Part shown: positions 1-9,236 of the stretch, one piece after another
Position numbering within the stretch: the first letter of the stretch is position 1
Layout: each line of letters begins with the position of its first letter
NCBI GenBank assembly: GCA_002102825.1
Contig: DABJ01000027.1
Span: forward strand, 42,672-106,671
Source of the DNA: Candidatus Gastranaerophilales bacterium HUM_12
Lineage (GTDB): Bacteria > Cyanobacteriota > Vampirovibrionia > Gastranaerophilales > Gastranaerophilaceae
DNA length: 64,000 nucleotides
Direction: 5' to 3'
Notes under the pieces: model-generated
Database searches by the model: none
Told to the model about the DNA's origin: nothing
Seen by the model: only the letters and a program-made list of their open reading frames with translations
Program-made: the position numbers and the translations under genes

Positions 1-102
1 TTCAAAATTTTTATCGCAATCAATTGCTTCCGGTTTTACTACCGGATTTTTCTTTTGTTCTTTCTTGTATTCAAAATCGTTATCGTCTGCGATAATGCTC
101 AT
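1..102 (-). CDS. N-terminus of an unidentified protein (partial)
   Basis: An ATG on the minus strand at 102 opens a frame that runs off the left edge after 34 codons. It is preceded by a good Shine-Dalgarno site (AAAGAGGAAA, minus strand, 111-120). The visible part, beginning MSIIADDNDFEYKKEQKK, is hydrophilic and charged, with no signal peptide. It is too short to assign to a family. It is divergent from the gene at 217. Confidence 0.6.
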   Translation of the reverse strand, partial: MSIIADDNDFEYKKEQKKNPVVKPEAIDCDKNFE

Positions 103-200
103 TGCAAAAATTTCCTCTTTGTATAAATAATATCACAAATTTTACCTTTTGAAAAATGGTGAATATCATCTGTTTGAATTAGTTTAAAATGACCTTACTA

Positions 201-209
201 TGTTATAAT
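201..209 (+). promoter_or_regulatory. Extended -10 promoter giving a probable leaderless transcript
   Basis: TGTTATAAT matches an extended -10 box (TGn plus TATAAT at 204-209). Transcription should start six to eight bases downstream, at about 216-217, where the ATG of the next gene lies (217). No Shine-Dalgarno sequence lies before that ATG, so the message is probably leaderless. No convincing -35 was found. Confidence 0.5.
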
Positions 210-216
210 TTTTAAT

Positions 217-3200
217 ATGGAATGTCCTAAATGCGGTGCAGAAATTGATAAAAATGCGATGGTGTGTCCTAATTGCAAAAAGGTGCTAAAAATAGTTTGT
301 CCTGTTTGCAGAACGGTTAACACCAAAAATGTTTGTCGAAAATGTGGTGAAATTCTTGTCACAAAATGTTCCAGATGTGGAAAAATCAATCAAACTAAAA
401 ATAAAAAATGTGTCAAATGTGGTTTCTCTACAGAGATTAGTGCTGTTCAATCCGAGTCTAATTTAGATACTTTTGCTCTGGTTAGAATAGATTTTCCAAA
501 TAGTGACCTTGTAAAATCCGCTTTAGGTTCAAATAAATTATTTACAAAATTCCGTTCAAATTTTGACAATATGATTTTGAACAGTTTAAAAGAATTCAAG
601 GTTAGACGACAAATTATAAATAATGATATTTATATAATAAGATTTAATAAGGATTATACATTGTCCTCTTCTTCAGCATCTGCAATGAAAGCTGTTACTG
701 AATTGGTAAATCTTATTACCAGAATAAATGTTAGACTTTTAAAGAAAAAAAATGTTGGTTTAAAGTGTAATTTTACCATAATGAAACGTGATGCGGATAA
801 AAATCCTTATGATATAGATTCAGGATTTCAAGCAAATATGGTTTCGCAGGGTTCGGCTTTAAAAGAGATGAAAGCCCTTGATTTGTTTCAGGTAATGACA
901 GATGAAGATTTGTATGATTTGTACAAAGATAATTACAAATTAGAGGCTCTTAATTCTGCATTAGTTGATGGTAAAATGAAAAGATTTTATGAAATTGATG
1001 CAAAACCGCTTGTAAAGATGTCCGAAATCCTTGAAGGAGAAGCTGCAAAAGATAGAGATGCCGAAGAAATTGAAGTTCCTAATTTTGTTCAATCAATGAT
1101 GAATGAGCAAGAAGAAATTACTAAGAAAACTTTAGATGATGAAAATTTAATTTCTGATGATGAGTTGTATGATGGAGAGATGATTAATTTTCAAGAAATT
1201 AATTGTGTCTTTTATAAAACTGAAAGTGCAGCAGTACTTGATAATATTGCAACTGTTCTGCAAGATGTACCTAAAGGAATTATTGCTATAAAAGCTTCTG
1301 AAATTTATCAGCCATACACATTGAAATTGTTGTCTGTTGTTGATGAAACCGGAATTTATCAAAATATTATTCCAATTACTTGCAGTGATGATATGAAATA
1401 TTCTCCTTATGCATTTTTTAGAGAATTGATATCTTCTGTTTTTCAGTACACTGTTTCTCAACAGTTGTTTAGCTCAAATAGTTTTTCAGCTTTTGCCGGA
1501 ATAAATTCTTCTGATATGGTAAAAGATTTGATTAGTCTTACCCAAAGACCAATGGAAAATCTTGAAGATACAAGAGATAAATACTTCCAGGTCTTTCTGG
1601 ATTTGTTACAATCTATTCCGGAAAGTTTAATCTATATTGAGAACTTTGAAAAAATTGATTCAAGTTCAATGTATATTTTGGAACAACTGTTTGATAATTT
1701 TGACGAGTTGAATATTAGTTATTTAATTTCGTATGGCAAAGAATATTCATTACACAAAAATTGTCATTTCTTATTATCAAGACCTTATTATACGGAAATA
1801 ACACTCAAACCAACCCCGTTTGAAGATATTATTGCTGCGGATATGGCGTTTTACAAAAATATCATGGACGATTTCTACTTTCAAAGAATTGCGAAATATG
1901 CTTGTGGAAGTACGTTGTTCCTTGATTTTGCTATTCAATATCTTGTTGAGTCAGGTGTTTATTCTTATACCGAATACTCAATTGTAATGGTTAATCCGAA
2001 AACAATAATTATTCCGTCAAGTTTATCTCAATTGATTAAAAGAAGATTGAACTTGTTGAAAGATGATGAAAGAGCGATAAAATTCCTTGCAATGGCGGTT
2101 CTTTTAGGTACAAGAGTTGATGTTAAAACTCTTGAAGCTCTTGGTTTTGCAAATTGGCGTCCAATTGCCGATAAACTTGCCGGCATGGGATATTTGTATT
2201 TTTATAATGATTGTATGTATTTTTCAAATTACAATTTGTTGAGAAAAAATATTTTGGAAGTTCTGTCAGAAGAAAAAATTCAAATATTAGCCAAAGATTT
2301 ATTTAATTTGGTATTTGTTGAAGATATGCCAAGTCCTGTCAAAGCATTTTTATATGGGTATTTTGAAGATAAAGAAAAAGTTATTTTCGAATGGGAAAAA
2401 TTGGCAAATATAAATCTTTCAATGGGCGATTTTTCAGCATATTTGAATTGCTCAGGTGAAATTATTAATTCCTTAGACAAGTATTCAGACACTTGGTCTG
2501 CTGCGGACTTGGAACAATATAAGGCCTCTATTTATGACAATATTTCAAATAATATGTTTGAATATGACCCTGAAAAAACTCGTGATATCGCAGAAAAGAC
2601 TTTAATAAGTCTTCAAAGAACAGGAAATGTTACCGGTTTTGTATCGTTGTGTACAAAAATGGTACAAGGTTCCTTGCTGCACGGAGATTATATGTATGCA
2701 CTAGGGCTTACACACAAGGTCTTATCTGCAATGGACGGAGTTTCTATTGATCCCGCTGCAGAAAATTTTGATTTGAACTATTTAGTTATGTCGATGATTC
2801 ATGTCAAAATTCTTTTCAATACAGGAGCGTATGATGATTGTTTAGATATTGGGTACAATGTTTTGAATGTTTTGGATTCTTCAAAAATTGATAATATTCG
2901 TTATGTTGGCATTTCAAAAGAGGAATTCAAGTTGATACTTGTTGAATGTATTGCAGATATTGCTCTTGTTGATGTTATTTCATTGAAAGAAGATGTAAAT
3001 GAATTTTTGGATATTTCGAATAAATTATTCAATTTTATTCCAAAAGAATTTGCAATATTTTCACAATTACAAAATCTTATTAAAGGACAAAAAGTTTTAC
3101 TTACTCCTAATTTAAAAGGCGATAATGTTTTCCCAAATATTATTTATCATTTGATAAATGCATTTGTTTCGCACAAAAATGATGCTGTTGCTTTTGCTCA

Positions 3201-3795
3201 AGAAGTTTATAAAGCAAAACTGTTAGCGAAAGCAATGTACCTGTTCAAGTTTGAATTGTTTGCTGATGTATTGATTGCTTATTCTTATATTCAGTTGAAT
3301 TCATTTAGAAAAGCCAATACTATGTGCTACAAAATTATAAAAACTGCTGAAGAAAAAGGAATGGTTTCTATTGTTCATTTAACTTGGTATATTTTAAGTA
3401 TTTTGAATATTAAACAAGGTAAATACGATATTGCTTATGGTATTTTAAATAATTCAAACATTCAAATGGAAAAAATTGGTGGTATTAGCGAATATTTAAC
3501 AATGTTAAATAAATTTAATATGTACAAAGTTTTGATGTGTACTCAAGCTAAAGATAAAGCAGAGATTTGCTTGAATCAAGCAACCGATATTGTACAAAAA
3601 TATGAACTTAATTTTAACTTAAATGTTGACATCAGAGAACTTATGTCCGAGAATTCAAATAGATACGTTCAGCCGGTGAATAATCCGTTACATAGTCCGG
3701 TTGAAGAGAATGAAAGTACAAGAGAGCCAGTAGAGAATGATTCTGATGTTGACGGTGAAGTCGTTAATCCTGAAGATTTCTTCTCTGATAATTAA
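217..3795 (+). CDS. Zinc-ribbon protein with degenerate STAND/AAA-type ATPase region and helical-repeat C-terminus
   Basis: 1192 residues. The N-terminus has three consecutive zinc ribbons, with CxxC pairs at C3/C6-C17/C20, C28/C31-C40/C43 and C51/C54-C65/C68. Residues about 350-640 follow the layout of STAND/AAA16-type ATPases: a strand where the P-loop should be (near 350), a YSPYAFFREL segment like the PYxPFxxxL of that family, and SLIYIENFEKIDSSSM at the Walker B position (near 470). No GxxGxGK[ST] is present, and the usual acidic pair of Walker B is reduced, so nucleotide binding is doubtful. The remainder is helical and TPR/MalT-like, ending in an acidic tail. No signal peptide is seen. 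It lies 23 nt before glgA on the same strand. Function is unknown; a scaffold or signalling role is inference. Confidence 0.75.
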   Translation: MECPKCGAEIDKNAMVCPNCKKVLKIVCPVCRTVNTKNVCRKCGEILVTKCSRCGKINQTKNKKCVKCGFSTEISAVQSESNLDTFALVRIDFPNSDLVKSALGSNKLFTKFRSNFDNMILNSLKEFKVRRQIINNDIYIIRFNKDYTLSSSSASAMKAVTELVNLITRINVRLLKKKNVGLKCNFTIMKRDADKNPYDIDSGFQANMVSQGSALKEMKALDLFQVMTDEDLYDLYKDNYKLEALNSALVDGKMKRFYEIDAKPLVKMSEILEGEAAKDRDAEEIEVPNFVQSMMNEQEEITKKTLDDENLISDDELYDGEMINFQEINCVFYKTESAAVLDNIATVLQDVPKGIIAIKASEIYQPYTLKLLSVVDETGIYQNIIPITCSDDMKYSPYAFFRELISSVFQYTVSQQLFSSNSFSAFAGINSSDMVKDLISLTQRPMENLEDTRDKYFQVFLDLLQSIPESLIYIENFEKIDSSSMYILEQLFDNFDELNISYLISYGKEYSLHKNCHFLLSRPYYTEITLKPTPFEDIIAADMAFYKNIMDDFYFQRIAKYACGSTLFLDFAIQYLVESGVYSYTEYSIVMVNPKTIIIPSSLSQLIKRRLNLLKDDERAIKFLAMAVLLGTRVDVKTLEALGFANWRPIADKLAGMGYLYFYNDCMYFSNYNLLRKNILEVLSEEKIQILAKDLFNLVFVEDMPSPVKAFLYGYFEDKEKVIFEWEKLANINLSMGDFSAYLNCSGEIINSLDKYSDTWSAADLEQYKASIYDNISNNMFEYDPEKTRDIAEKTLISLQRTGNVTGFVSLCTKMVQGSLLHGDYMYALGLTHKVLSAMDGVSIDPAAENFDLNYLVMSMIHVKILFNTGAYDDCLDIGYNVLNVLDSSKIDNIRYVGISKEEFKLILVECIADIALVDVISLKEDVNEFLDISNKLFNFIPKEFAIFSQLQNLIKGQKVLLTPNLKGDNVFPNIIYHLINAFVSHKNDAVAFAQEVYKAKLLAKAMYLFKFELFADVLIAYSYIQLNSFRKANTMCYKIIKTAEEKGMVSIVHLTWYILSILNIKQGKYDIAYGILNNSNIQMEKIGGISEYLTMLNKFNMYKVLMCTQAKDKAEICLNQATDIVQKYELNFNLNVDIRELMSENSNRYVQPVNNPLHSPVEENESTREPVENDSDVDGEVVNPEDFFSDN

Positions 3796-3818
3796 TAGGG
3801 TTCAGAAAGAGAGGAATA

Positions 3819-5264
3819 ATGAAAATTTTATTTGCATCAGCTGAAGTAGCACCATTTTCAAAGGCTGGTGGGTTGGCCGATGTTGTTGGCAGTTTACCTA
3901 AAGAACTTGAAAAAGATGCAGAAATTGCAATTTTTACTCCTCTTCATGGGTGTATTGATAAAGAAAAATATGGGATTAAAGAAATTGAAAATTCTGAAAT
4001 GTGGCTAACTTTCGGAAATCAACCTCATAAATTTAATCTTTATATGACCAAACTTCCGGATACAAAAATCAATGTGTTTTTTATCAAAAATGATTGGTAT
4101 TTTTCTTGCTTTAAAGAAGTTTATCCAAAATATTTAGATCCTCGTTATGAACACGAAAGATATATTTCATTTTCTCTTGCTGTTATGGAATACGCAAAGG
4201 CATTGAATTTTCGAGCTGACGTAATCCATGCAAACGATTGGCATACTGCAATGCTTCCTCTTTATCTTCATTCAAATTACAAGTTTGATGAATTCTGGGC
4301 GAATACAAAATGTGTGTTTGAAATCCATAACCTTGCATATCAAGGAATTTGGTTTGAAGACGTTCTGGATTTTGCAAATATGAGAAAAGATATTGTTTAT
4401 AACCAATGGGGTTGTGAACATTATAACCGTGTAAATTGGATGAAAGGGGCAATAAATTATTCTGATAGGGTTGTTGCTGTTTCTCCAACTTATGCAAAAG
4501 AAATTTTAACACCTGAATATGGCGAAAACATGGATTATACTCTTCGGGGTGTTCAATACAAATTAAAAGGAATTTTGAATGGTATTGACTATACCGTATT
4601 TAATCCTAAAAAAGATAAAGCTTTAGTAAAAAATTATGACGTAAAATCTTTGCATAAAAAAGAAGCAAATAAAAAAGCGGTCTGTGAATATTTTGGATTG
4701 AAATATAACCCCGATAGACCGTTGATTGTTTTGATTTCAAGATTGGTAGGTCAAAAAGGTATTGATTTAATCCGCGATATGCAATATGAATTACAAAATT
4801 TGAATGCTGATTTTGTATTTATGGGTAGTGGCGATAAAAATTATGAAAATTTATTTATCTGGCTTTCTAATAATACAAACAATATAAGAACTTATGTCGG
4901 ATATGATTCAAAACTTGCTAATTTAGTTTATGCTGGTTCGGATTTCTTCTTGATGCCATCAAAATTTGAACCTTGCGGATTAAGTCAACTTATCGCAATG
5001 AGATATGGAAGTTTACCAATTGTTAGAGCAACAGGCGGTTTAGAAGATACTGTTACCGGTTATCCATTAGATAATTCAAATGGCTTTAAGTTCTGGAGTT
5101 ACAACGGTTGGGATATGCTAAATGCTATCAAATGCGCATTGTATGTTTATGGTGATAAATATGTATTCAATGCAATGAGAAAATCTGCAATGGAAGCTGA
5201 TTTTTCTTGGAAACGTAGTTCTAAAGAATATATGAATATGTACCATGAAATAACTGGTAAGTAG
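3819..5264 (+). CDS. glgA: Glycogen synthase (ADP-glucose, GT5)
   Basis: 481 residues, normal for bacterial GlgA. It transfers glucose from ADP-glucose to the growing alpha-1,4-glucan. The N-terminus MKILFASAEVAPFSKAGGLADVVG contains the KxGGL motif that binds ADP-glucose. The C-terminal GT-B half has the SRLVGQKGIDLI and KFEPCGLSQLIAMRYG motifs of the family. The start has a GAGG site five bases upstream. It pairs functionally with the GH57 branching enzyme at 21773. No other glycogen gene is adjacent. Confidence 0.95.
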   Translation: MKILFASAEVAPFSKAGGLADVVGSLPKELEKDAEIAIFTPLHGCIDKEKYGIKEIENSEMWLTFGNQPHKFNLYMTKLPDTKINVFFIKNDWYFSCFKEVYPKYLDPRYEHERYISFSLAVMEYAKALNFRADVIHANDWHTAMLPLYLHSNYKFDEFWANTKCVFEIHNLAYQGIWFEDVLDFANMRKDIVYNQWGCEHYNRVNWMKGAINYSDRVVAVSPTYAKEILTPEYGENMDYTLRGVQYKLKGILNGIDYTVFNPKKDKALVKNYDVKSLHKKEANKKAVCEYFGLKYNPDRPLIVLISRLVGQKGIDLIRDMQYELQNLNADFVFMGSGDKNYENLFIWLSNNTNNIRTYVGYDSKLANLVYAGSDFFLMPSKFEPCGLSQLIAMRYGSLPIVRATGGLEDTVTGYPLDNSNGFKFWSYNGWDMLNAIKCALYVYGDKYVFNAMRKSAMEADFSWKRSSKEYMNMYHEITGK

Positions 5265-5348
5265 GTTCTTTTTAATTTCTTTTCCTACTTGCGAAAAAAT
5301 CATTTGTATTATATTATTAGAATATACTTAAAAAAGTGAGGTTTATTG

Positions 5349-5588
5349 ATGGAACAGATTATTAAAGTAGCATGGGATTTGAATGAAAATACCGATAACA
5401 GATATAAATTAGTTTATGAGATTGCTGAACTTGCTAAAAAAATTGTAGATGAAAATCAAGCAAGAAAAGCTCGTGAAGATTTCGGTTTTGATGAATCTCA
5501 TGAAACTAGTTATTCTAAAGAAAACCCTGTTGAGCATGCTTTGATGGTTAAAGCATCTGAAGCTGATGACAACAGATTAGTTGGGTAA
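5349..5588 (+). CDS. rpoZ: RNA polymerase omega subunit-like protein
   Basis: 79 residues. The core DNRYKLVYEIAELAKKIV matches the NRFxLVxxAAxRA helix of omega, and ENPVEHALMVKASE matches the later KPVxxAL segment. Omega stabilises the beta-prime subunit and helps RNA polymerase assembly. I chose the ATG at 5349, seven bases after GTGAGG, over the in-frame TTG at 5346, which sits too close to that site. A terminator follows directly. The family match is by eye and the protein is small, so confidence is moderate. Confidence 0.65.
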   Translation: MEQIIKVAWDLNENTDNRYKLVYEIAELAKKIVDENQARKAREDFGFDESHETSYSKENPVEHALMVKASEADDNRLVG

Positions 5589-5600
5589 TAAAGTTTAAGG

Positions 5601-5635
5601 AATGCACAAAGACTTTAAGGTTTTTGTGCATTTTT
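5601..5635 (+). terminator. Intrinsic terminator after the omega-like gene
   Basis: AATGCACAAA (5601-5610) pairs perfectly with TTTGTGCATT (5623-5632), with a 12-nt loop and a short T run to 5635. It lies between the omega-like gene and the phosphorylase gene. Confidence 0.75.
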
Positions 5636-5662
5636 ATGAGTAATAATTATTTGGGGTATATT

Positions 5663-6466
5663 ATGATAGAAGAGACTTTGGATTACATTAATGAGTACAC
5701 AGACAATTTTGAGCCTGAAATAGGTATTGTTTTGGGTTCCGGACTTGGTGATTTAGCAGATAAGTATTGTGATATTGCTATTCCATATTCAAATATTCCT
5801 CACTTTGCAAAATCTACTGTTCAAGGTCATAAAGGTCAGTTAGTATTTGCAGATATCAATGGCAGAAAAGTTGTTATGATGCAAGGCAGAAATCATTTTT
5901 ATGAAGGTCATTCAATGAGTGATGTTACTTATCCGATAAAAGTGATGAAAAAATTAGGGGTTAAAACTCTTATTCTTACAAATGCTGCCGGAGCTGTTAA
6001 TAAAAGTTTCAGACCTGCTGATTTGATGGTTATAACCGACCATATCAATTTTATGGGTACAAATCCATTGATTGGTCGAAATGATGAGAATTTTGGGGTA
6101 AGATTTCCTGATATGTCCGAAGTTTATAGTAAAAACTTGATTAAAATAGTTGATGCTGCCGGTAGATTATTAAAATTAGACTTAAAACATGGTGTTTATA
6201 TGGCAACAACAGGACCAAGTTATGAAACCCCTGCCGAAATCAAAATGGCAAGATTTATGGGTGCTGATGCTATCGGTATGTCTACTGTTCCGGAGGCAAT
6301 TGTTGCTAATTATTGTGGTATTGAAGTAATCGGTATTAGTTGTATTTCAAATTATGCAACCGGTGTTTCTACAAAGAAATTGAGTCATGAAGAAGTAATT
6401 GAAACAACAGACAAAGTAAAAGCAAAATTTAAGGAATTAGTATTATTATTGTTAAAAAATATCTAG
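5663..6466 (+). CDS. Purine nucleoside phosphorylase (trimeric PNP type)
   Basis: 267 residues. It cleaves purine nucleosides with phosphate to base plus ribose-1-phosphate in salvage. Motifs seen: IGIVLGSGLGDLAD (phosphate loop), MQGRNHFYEGH, TNAAGAVNKSF, TDHINFMGTNPL, TTGPSYETPAEI and ADAIGMSTVPEAIVA, all typical of the PNP/MTAP family. I chose ATG 5663 because earlier in-frame starts lie inside or right at the upstream terminator, and TTGGGG precedes this ATG at suitable spacing. MTA phosphorylase activity cannot be excluded, but the motifs fit PNP I better. Confidence 0.93.
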   Translation: MIEETLDYINEYTDNFEPEIGIVLGSGLGDLADKYCDIAIPYSNIPHFAKSTVQGHKGQLVFADINGRKVVMMQGRNHFYEGHSMSDVTYPIKVMKKLGVKTLILTNAAGAVNKSFRPADLMVITDHINFMGTNPLIGRNDENFGVRFPDMSEVYSKNLIKIVDAAGRLLKLDLKHGVYMATTGPSYETPAEIKMARFMGADAIGMSTVPEAIVANYCGIEVIGISCISNYATGVSTKKLSHEEVIETTDKVKAKFKELVLLLLKNI

Positions 6467-6491
6467 TATTTTCGTTTAAATAAAGGAATAT

Positions 6492-6809
6492 ATGAACAAA
6501 AAACAACTCTTTGGGAAGCGATTCAAAGCGATTAGAAAAAAGTTTGGCTATACACAAGATAAGATGGCGGAAATTGCGGGAATAGAACCTCAATCAATAA
6601 GTAAAATTGAATCTGGTAAAAATTTTCCGTTACTATCAAATCTTGATAAAATTGCTATTAAATTGGGTATTGAATTGGAAGACTTTTTTTATTACGATCA
6701 TAAAGTTTGTGAAGATGATTTAAAGGCTGATTTGATAAGGGTTTTTGATTCTTTAGACCAAACAGATAAAGAAAAACTTTTAAGAATTGCAAAGATTTTT
6801 CGAGTTTAA
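6492..6809 (+). CDS. Xre-family helix-turn-helix regulator
   Basis: 105 residues. Residues about 8-62 are a Cro/C1-type HTH (GKRFKAIRKKFGYTQDKMAE, then IEPQSISKIESGKNFP, then LDKIAIKLGIELEDFF). The short C-terminal helix (residues 75-105) may dimerise. It follows the phosphorylase by 25 nt and precedes the kinase-like gene by 34 nt on the same strand, so it may share a transcript with either. Its target is unknown. Confidence 0.88.
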   Translation: MNKKQLFGKRFKAIRKKFGYTQDKMAEIAGIEPQSISKIESGKNFPLLSNLDKIAIKLGIELEDFFYYDHKVCEDDLKADLIRVFDSLDQTDKEKLLRIAKIFRV

Positions 6810-6843
6810 AGCAATCTAAATTTTCACGGATTTTATTTGTGGT

Positions 6844-7860
6844 ATGCAAGTCCAAGGATTTTCAACATATTCAAATTATAATTCTCAAATGCAAGCAAGG
6901 ACACCTGTGTTTAGAGGTTACACTTCTCGCTTTGGTAAAACTTTGCATAGTGCAATTGATAGAGGCTATCCGACCGAAGTTGAAAAGAAAAGTCTTTTGG
7001 GAGAAATTCAAAAGTTTATCAGAGAAAAATTATCTCCGGATAGATTGCTTGGAGAAGGTGCACATGGTTCGGTTTATAAAATAGATGACGATTTCTGTAT
7101 GAAATTCGATATTGGAACAAAACCCAGAGCCAAAAAGATGGGCGAGCTTCCCGAAAATGGCTTTAAAGGGTTAAAAACATATTATGGTAGCAAGGTTGCA
7201 GATTTTGATGATGTTGCTATTTTGAAAAATGTTTCACCAGATGGGGAGCATATTCCTGTTGGGGTTCCTCAAAAATTTGCTATAAATAATTCTTCAGATG
7301 AAAATTTTGTATATTATCAATGTATTGCCCTTCCAAGATTGAGTGATCTCCCTCAGAAAAGTTTCGATGCTGTGGCTGAAGATTGTCAACGTCTAAATGA
7401 ACTCGGGGCAAAAAATAAAACTCATTACACTTTTGATTATATAAATCCTAATAATTTTGTAATTGTTAATGACAAAATTAGGATTATTGATGATATAAAT
7501 GTTTTAAAATCATCAGAAGATAATAGTGTTGCGAATTTGTTTAATGTTTTTCTGGAGAAGTCTTTCCTAAATACACCTGTTCAGTATTCACTGTATAGTG
7601 AAACAACAAGGAAAAAGTTGTTCAAAAAGATTGTCCTTGCAGGTATGAAAGCGGGTTTGCCAATGCGCAGTAAACATTCTACCGAGAATCTTTCCAGTTG
7701 GAAAAATGTTGTGAATGAACTTTGCGGAATGGATAATCCTTATGGTGAAGTATTGCATAATCTTGAAAAAATTTCTCAAAATCCAAATAAAGAACAACGA
7801 CTAAAACTTGCAAATGATTATCTTGATTCTTTATTTGAATATGATAAATTTCAGGATTAA
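6844..7860 (+). CDS. Protein-kinase-like protein with N-terminal FRG tag
   Basis: 338 residues, no signal peptide. The N-terminus has the short tag TPVFRGYTS (F at residue 23) shared by several proteins in this window. A kinase-like fold follows: glycine loop GEGAHGSVYK (70-79), a candidate ATP lysine in CMKFD (K87), a catalytic loop FDYINPNNF with D198 and N203 at the D+5 spacing of aminoglycoside/Fic-like kinases, and IIDD (D216/D217) in place of DFG. The key residues look intact, so activity is plausible. The substrate is unknown; use as an effector is inference. The ribosome site is weak. Its stop overlaps the convergent gene by four bases. Confidence 0.7.
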   Translation: MQVQGFSTYSNYNSQMQARTPVFRGYTSRFGKTLHSAIDRGYPTEVEKKSLLGEIQKFIREKLSPDRLLGEGAHGSVYKIDDDFCMKFDIGTKPRAKKMGELPENGFKGLKTYYGSKVADFDDVAILKNVSPDGEHIPVGVPQKFAINNSSDENFVYYQCIALPRLSDLPQKSFDAVAEDCQRLNELGAKNKTHYTFDYINPNNFVIVNDKIRIIDDINVLKSSEDNSVANLFNVFLEKSFLNTPVQYSLYSETTRKKLFKKIVLAGMKAGLPMRSKHSTENLSSWKNVVNELCGMDNPYGEVLHNLEKISQNPNKEQRLKLANDYLDSLFEYDKFQD

Positions 7861-8315
7861 TTCTTTTTGTTCAAATTATCAATTTCAGCATTCAAAGTTT
7901 TGATTTGAACTTCAAGTTTTGTTCTTTCATCAATTACCGTATTGAAAGCCTTTTCCAGTGTTTTAATTTTTGCTTCTAAAACTTCAACTTTTGAGGCATT
8001 GTTTGTACCGGAAATTGATGTCTTTTCTAATTCTCTTTCATAGGCTTTAACTTTGATTTTTGTAGCTTCCAAGAACATATAAACAGTTCCTGCGCCAACA
8101 AAAATTCCGGATATAAGGGTTAATACAAGAAATGTTGAAATTCTAACGGCTTTTGCAATATAAACCCCTTGGATAATCCAGCCGTTTTGAATTTGTACAT
8201 CTGTCAAATTTCTGTTTAGAAAATTGATACTTGAATAGTTCTCAAAATTTATTATTGCTAAATATATAAAACAAAGTAAAATTATTACACTTAAAATTAA
8301 GAATACTTTTTTCAT
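7857..8315 (-). CDS. LapA-like two-helix membrane protein with C-terminal coiled coil
   Basis: 152 residues. Two hydrophobic segments (residues 4-24 and about 60-83, the latter containing STFLVLTLISGIFVGAGTVY) flank a short extracytoplasmic stretch. A charged heptad-rich cytoplasmic tail (about 90-150) is likely a coiled coil. This is the organisation of LapA/YciS-type proteins (DUF1049). It is the last gene of the minus-strand run lspA-rluD, two bases after the synthase. Role here unknown. Confidence 0.65.
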   Translation of the reverse strand: MKKVFLILSVIILLCFIYLAIINFENYSSINFLNRNLTDVQIQNGWIIQGVYIAKAVRISTFLVLTLISGIFVGAGTVYMFLEATKIKVKAYERELEKTSISGTNNASKVEVLEAKIKTLEKAFNTVIDERTKLEVQIKTLNAEIDNLNKKN

Positions 8316-8317
8316 TA

Positions 8318-9235
8318 TTAAACTCTCCTGTTTCTAAAATAATTTAGAACTTTTTCTAATTTTTCGTCCGGTTTCAGTTCAAGTTCAATTATCTGTGCTG
8401 AAAACGGTTTTGCAAATTTTAGATAGAATGATTGCAAAACTTGTTCTTGAGTTTTGACTTTTCCTTGTCCTGCACCATATAATGTGTCATTATACACAGG
8501 GTGACGTTTATTGCTTGTATGAACTCTGATTTGATGAGTTCTTCCGGTGACAAGAGTTAGTTCTACGTAAGTTGCTTCGTTGCCAAATCGTTCAATTACT
8601 TTTAACTTTGTAACACTCGGTCTCCCGTCCGGTCTTACTGCCATTTTTTTAGGATTAAGATTGTTTCTGCCTATTGGGTCTGTAATTACGTCATTATCTC
8701 GTGGATAATTCCCAACCAAAATGGCATGATATTTTTTTGTAAGATTATGTTCTTTAATGATATTTGCAAGATATTCGTGAGTTTTGTTGTTTTTTGCAAT
8801 CATCAAAAGTCCGGAAGTGTTTCTATCCAGTCGGTGAACAATTCCTCTTCTGAATTCTCCGTTAACATCAGACAAATTTTGACCGTATTTATATAACAAT
8901 GCATTTACTAATGTTCCTGAAGTTTCAATAAATGTTGGGTGAGAGAGCATTCCTGACGGCTTGTTTATTACAGCCATATTCTCATCTTCCCAGATAACTT
9001 CTAATGGAATATTTTCCGGTTCAACTTTCAGAATACTTTCCTCTACAAGGTTTTCAAACTCAATTTTATCCCCATCTTTTAAGGTGTAAGATGGTTTTTT
9101 CTCTGTCCCGTTAACAAGAACTTTTCCTTTTTTAATTGCTGTTTGAATTTTTGAACGAGAAATGCCCTCATATAATTCTGATAAATATGAATCCAGTCTT
9201 AAATCTTCGGAGTTTTCATCAATTGTTAAAATCAT
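8318..9235 (-). CDS. RluD/RluA-family pseudouridine synthase
   Basis: 305 residues. An S4 RNA-binding domain (residues 12-60: RLDSYLSEL, SRSKIQTAIKKGKVLVNG) is followed by a PseudoU_synth_2 domain with INKPSGMLSHP and the signature GIVHRLDRNTSGLL, where D137 is the catalytic aspartate. It converts uridine to pseudouridine in rRNA. The lspA-rluD order, one base apart, is common in bacteria. The exact rRNA positions cannot be told from sequence. Confidence 0.93.
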   Translation of the reverse strand: MILTIDENSEDLRLDSYLSELYEGISRSKIQTAIKKGKVLVNGTEKKPSYTLKDGDKIEFENLVEESILKVEPENIPLEVIWEDENMAVINKPSGMLSHPTFIETSGTLVNALLYKYGQNLSDVNGEFRRGIVHRLDRNTSGLLMIAKNNKTHEYLANIIKEHNLTKKYHAILVGNYPRDNDVITDPIGRNNLNPKKMAVRPDGRPSVTKLKVIERFGNEATYVELTLVTGRTHQIRVHTSNKRHPVYNDTLYGAGQGKVKTQEQVLQSFYLKFAKPFSAQIIELELKPDEKLEKVLNYFRNRRV

Positions 9236-9236
9236 A

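Noticed and set aside
5257..5292. Hairpin after glgA (GTAAGTAGG / CCTACTTGC) as a terminator
   Set aside because: The stem overlaps the stop region, the loop is long and no T run follows on the plus strand.
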